From positions 62,001-126,000 of the forward strand of contig JAXMOK010000004.1 in the NCBI GenBank assembly GCA_034669965.1: a DNA stretch of 64,000 nucleotides, written 5' to 3'. Below, piece after piece: positions 61,603-64,000 of the stretch. Under the pieces are notes generated by a model. The model was given only the letters and a program-made list of their open reading frames with translations, was not told the origin of the DNA and searched no databases. Both the position numbers and the translations under genes were made by a program. Within the stretch, counting starts at the first letter, position 1. Every line of letters starts with the position of its first letter. Origin of the DNA: HXMU1420-13 sp034669965. Its GTDB lineage: Bacteria; Bacteroidota; Rhodothermia; Balneolales; Balneolaceae.

Positions 61603-62790
61603 ATGTTACAATTAGATTTTCTGGGGTGGGTTCAAATTATTGTAGCCACTTTATTTTCGTTTTATCTTATAAATCGAACAATCCCTGTACTTATAAAGTT
61701 AGCTTATCATTTGAATATATATGATCAGCCGGATGGAGAGAGAAAAGTACATACAAGTTATATCTCAAATTTAGGTGGAGTTGCAATTTTTATTGCATTT
61801 ATCTTTGGTATTCTATTTAGTGGGTTGTCATCAGAAATTGAGGGTTTGCCATATTTTATCGGTGCATTATTTGCTCTTTTCTTTTGCGGACTTAAAGACG
61901 ATTTGGTCGGATTGTCTCCAAAAACAAAGCTTTTAGTTGAATTAGCATCAGGAGTAGTTGTAATTATTGGGATGGGAATTACAATTAATAGTTTCGGTGG
62001 AATATTTGGATTAAATCAAATCCCCATTTATTTAATTATACCCATCACTTTATTCACAATAATAGTAATAATTAATTCATTTAACTTAATTGATGGTATT
62101 GATGGGCTAGCTGGGGGTATATCAGCTATTTCAGCTGGTATTTTTAGTGTAGGATTTTTTATTGCTACCGATTTCGTTTATAGTTTTATAGGATTGATAT
62201 TATCTATTGTAAGTATTGGATATTTAAAGCATAATAGACACCCAGCTAAAATATTTATGGGAGATACTGGGTCACTTGTAATTGGATTTGTACTATCTAT
62301 TTTAACTGTTCGATTTATTGGGTTAAGTAATTTTAGTGATAATTTTAATGCAATATTGGGTCAGTCATCAGTGATTATTCCGATTGCAGCATTATCAATT
62401 CCACTTTATGATACTTTAAGAGTTTTTGGAAGAAGATTAGCTAGAGGTCAATCACCATTTGCAGCAGATTCAGATCATATCCATCATACTCTATTAAAAA
62501 TGGGCTTAGGTCAAAAAAGAACAGTTTACTATCTATATGGAGTAACATTTCTTATAACTGGAATTGCAATAATCGGATCCACATTAAATCCAAATATCAA
62601 TCTATTGATTGTTGTATTAGCTATGACATTGCTATTGCCAACTATTGGAATAAAAAGGAGAATAGCTCTAAAGTTCGGGATTAATATTAATCGATTATTA
62701 TCCCCTCAAAACCCAGTTGATACCTACAGTCACTTAGAAGTAAAAAACAATAAAAAAATAAGACAAGATAAAAAAGAAGCTGTCCATTGA
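61603..62790 (+). CDS. wecA: Undecaprenyl-phosphate sugar-1-phosphate transferase (WecA/TagO type)
   Basis: This 395-residue polytopic protein of the MraY family has DQPDGERKVHTSYISNLGGV, CGLKDDLVGLSPKTK (catalytic aspartates), FNLIDGIDGLAGG, FMGDTGSLVIGFVL and the basic loop SDHIHHTLLKMG. It transfers HexNAc-1-phosphate to undecaprenyl phosphate, the first committed step of repeat-unit assembly. It is therefore the probable initiator for this locus. Confidence 0.93.
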   Translation: MLQLDFLGWVQIIVATLFSFYLINRTIPVLIKLAYHLNIYDQPDGERKVHTSYISNLGGVAIFIAFIFGILFSGLSSEIEGLPYFIGALFALFFCGLKDDLVGLSPKTKLLVELASGVVVIIGMGITINSFGGIFGLNQIPIYLIIPITLFTIIVIINSFNLIDGIDGLAGGISAISAGIFSVGFFIATDFVYSFIGLILSIVSIGYLKHNRHPAKIFMGDTGSLVIGFVLSILTVRFIGLSNFSDNFNAILGQSSVIIPIAALSIPLYDTLRVFGRRLARGQSPFAADSDHIHHTLLKMGLGQKRTVYYLYGVTFLITGIAIIGSTLNPNINLLIVVLAMTLLLPTIGIKRRIALKFGININRLLSPQNPVDTYSHLEVKNNKKIRQDKKEAVH

Positions 62791-62838
62791 TTTCTAACAA
62801 CTTCTCATCTGTAATTATTAAGAGATAAATAGTTTTAA

Positions 62839-64000
62839 ATGAAAATAACTGTTGTAGGTACTGGATATGTGGGATTGTCACTTTCAGTATTATTAGCTCA
62901 AAACCACAAGGTTGTTGCTTTAGATATCATACAGGATAAAGTTGAAAAAATTAACTCTGGTTACTCTCCTATATCTGATCCAGAAATTGAAGAATATCTA
63001 GCAAACAGCGATCTAAACTTGACTGCAACTACGGATAAAGAATTTGCTTACAAAGGAGCAGATTTTATCATTATTGCAACACCAACTGATTACGATCCCG
63101 AGACCAATTTCTTTAATACAAGTACTGTAGAAGCTGTAATAAAAGATGTAACAGCAATCAACCCAGGTGCTGTAATGGTCATTAAATCCACTATTCCAGT
63201 TGGTTTTGTTGGGCAGATTAAAACTGAATTAGGTGTTCAAAATTTATTTTTTTCGCCAGAGTTTTTACGCGAAGGTCAGGCATTACATGATAACTTATAC
63301 CCTTCCAGAATTGTAGTTGGTGAACAGTCGGATCGTGCAAAAGTGTTTGCTGATTTATTGCTCGAAGGGGCAAAAAAGCCAAAGTCTGAGATCCCAGTTT
63401 TATTTACTGACTCTACTGAAGCTGAAGCGATCAAATTATTTTCTAATACTTACTTAGCAATGCGTGTTGCATACTTTAATGAACTAGATTCTTACTGTGA
63501 GTCTCACGACTTGAGTTCTGTACAGGTAATTAAGGGGGTTGGTTTAGACCCTAGGATTGGAAGTCATTATAATAATCCATCGTTTGGCTATGGTGGATAT
63601 TGTTTACCAAAAGACACAAAGCAATTATTAGCAAACTATAAGGATGTTCCTAATAATCTGATTGGTGCGATTGTTGATGCAAATAGAACACGTAAAGATT
63701 TTGTTGCTAATCAAATTATTAAAAAGAGACCGGAAATTGTTGGAATTTACCGTTTAGTTATGAAAGCCGGTTCTGATAATTTTAGAGCTAGTGCTATTCA
63801 AGGGATCATGAAACGAATAAAAGCCAAAGGTATAGAAGTTGTGGTTTTTGAGCCTTACTTGAAAGAAGAGGAGTTCTACCATTCGAGAGTGATTCGTGAC
63901 TTAGATAAGTTTAAACAAATGTCTGATGTCATTGTAGCTAACCGTATGGTTGCAGAAATCGAAGATGTAGAGGAAAAAGTATATACCCGTGATTTATTTG
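62839..64000 (+). CDS. ugd: UDP-glucose 6-dehydrogenase, 3' end cut by the window
   Basis: The frame is open from the ATG at 62839 to the last base. 387 codons are seen, ending YTRDLF, so only a few residues are missing. NAD-binding is ITVVGTGYVGLSLSVLLA, SPEFLREGQALHDNLYPSRIVVG follows, and the catalytic cysteine is in FGYGGYCLPKDTKQLL. Length and motifs fit the short UDP-glucose dehydrogenase class, unlike the WbpA type at 26943. It makes UDP-glucuronate, which the epimerase at 28397 could convert to UDP-galacturonate. Confidence 0.93.
   Translation, partial: MKITVVGTGYVGLSLSVLLAQNHKVVALDIIQDKVEKINSGYSPISDPEIEEYLANSDLNLTATTDKEFAYKGADFIIIATPTDYDPETNFFNTSTVEAVIKDVTAINPGAVMVIKSTIPVGFVGQIKTELGVQNLFFSPEFLREGQALHDNLYPSRIVVGEQSDRAKVFADLLLEGAKKPKSEIPVLFTDSTEAEAIKLFSNTYLAMRVAYFNELDSYCESHDLSSVQVIKGVGLDPRIGSHYNNPSFGYGGYCLPKDTKQLLANYKDVPNNLIGAIVDANRTRKDFVANQIIKKRPEIVGIYRLVMKAGSDNFRASAIQGIMKRIKAKGIEVVVFEPYLKEEEFYHSRVIRDLDKFKQMSDVIVANRMVAEIEDVEEKVYTRDLF

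Overview
The window reads as a piece of a marine, Bacteroidota/Balneolota-type chromosome. I infer this from a PorD-like (DUF4835) type IX secretion gene, a PorV/PorQ-like outer-membrane gene, a secreted lyase with a C-terminal type A sorting signal, frequent TTG/GTG starts with weak Shine-Dalgarno sites, and overall similarity to Balneolaceae gene families. The species cannot be fixed from the sequence alone. I saw no rRNA, tRNA, transposase, integrase or CRISPR array. No gene-free stretch exceeds 300 bases. The longest are 3481-3764 (two hairpin terminators) and 61353-61602 (a palindrome and AT-rich DNA).

Region 1 (1-8.2 kb) is housekeeping and repair: a 5'-truncated cyclophilin with HEAT-like repeats, an AlkD-like protein, an alpha/beta hydrolase, a uracil-DNA glycosylase family protein with a haem-binding protein, a glutaryl-CoA dehydrogenase, a second acyl-CoA dehydrogenase and a VapBC toxin-antitoxin pair. 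Region 2 (8.2-12.1 kb, minus strand) is etfB-etfA-etfQO(fixC)-fixX, which takes electrons from acyl-CoA dehydrogenases to quinone. A four-helix-bundle (23S-IVP family) gene lies between fixC and fixX. Region 3 (12.3-16.1 kb) holds porD, a PorV-like protein and a helix-hairpin-helix protein with a barrel-like tail. Region 4 (16.2-22.1 kb) is a sulfate-activation operon (SLC13 transporter, cysQ, cysD, cysNC), again interrupted by a four-helix-bundle gene. It makes PAPS, and cysQ removes PAP.

Region 5 (22.2-64 kb) is one large surface-polysaccharide locus, visibly more AT-rich than the first 20 kb. It holds export/regulation genes (Wzc-type tyrosine kinase, small SLBB protein), a wbpA-wbpB-wbpD-wbpE set for UDP-2,3-diacetamido-2,3-dideoxyglucuronate, and an L-2-hydroxyglutarate oxidase that probably recycles the WbpB by-product. 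Further along are epimerases, a second aminotransferase, an asparagine-synthase-like amidotransferase, a sulfotransferase, Wzx, Wzy and several glycosyltransferases. A secreted pectate-lyase-like enzyme and two P-loop kinases lie between them. Then comes a compact run (52.1-60.2 kb) of HpaI aldolase, 2-hydroxyacid dehydrogenase, Gfo/Idh/MocA, GmhA-like isomerase, SDR, dehydroquinate-synthase-like cyclase, transaldolase, YhcH/NanQ-type anomerase, CMP-sugar synthetase-like protein and cyclase-family hydrolase. I read this run as an undescribed route to a CMP-activated acidic sugar or cyclitol. The locus ends with a WecA-type initiating transferase and a UDP-glucose dehydrogenase cut by the window edge.

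A second unusual layer is a family of 7-base-periodic (heptad) repeats in at least six intergenic spaces of the first 24 kb. Several are arranged as facing inverted arrays, and two of these flank the two four-helix-bundle genes inserted into operons.
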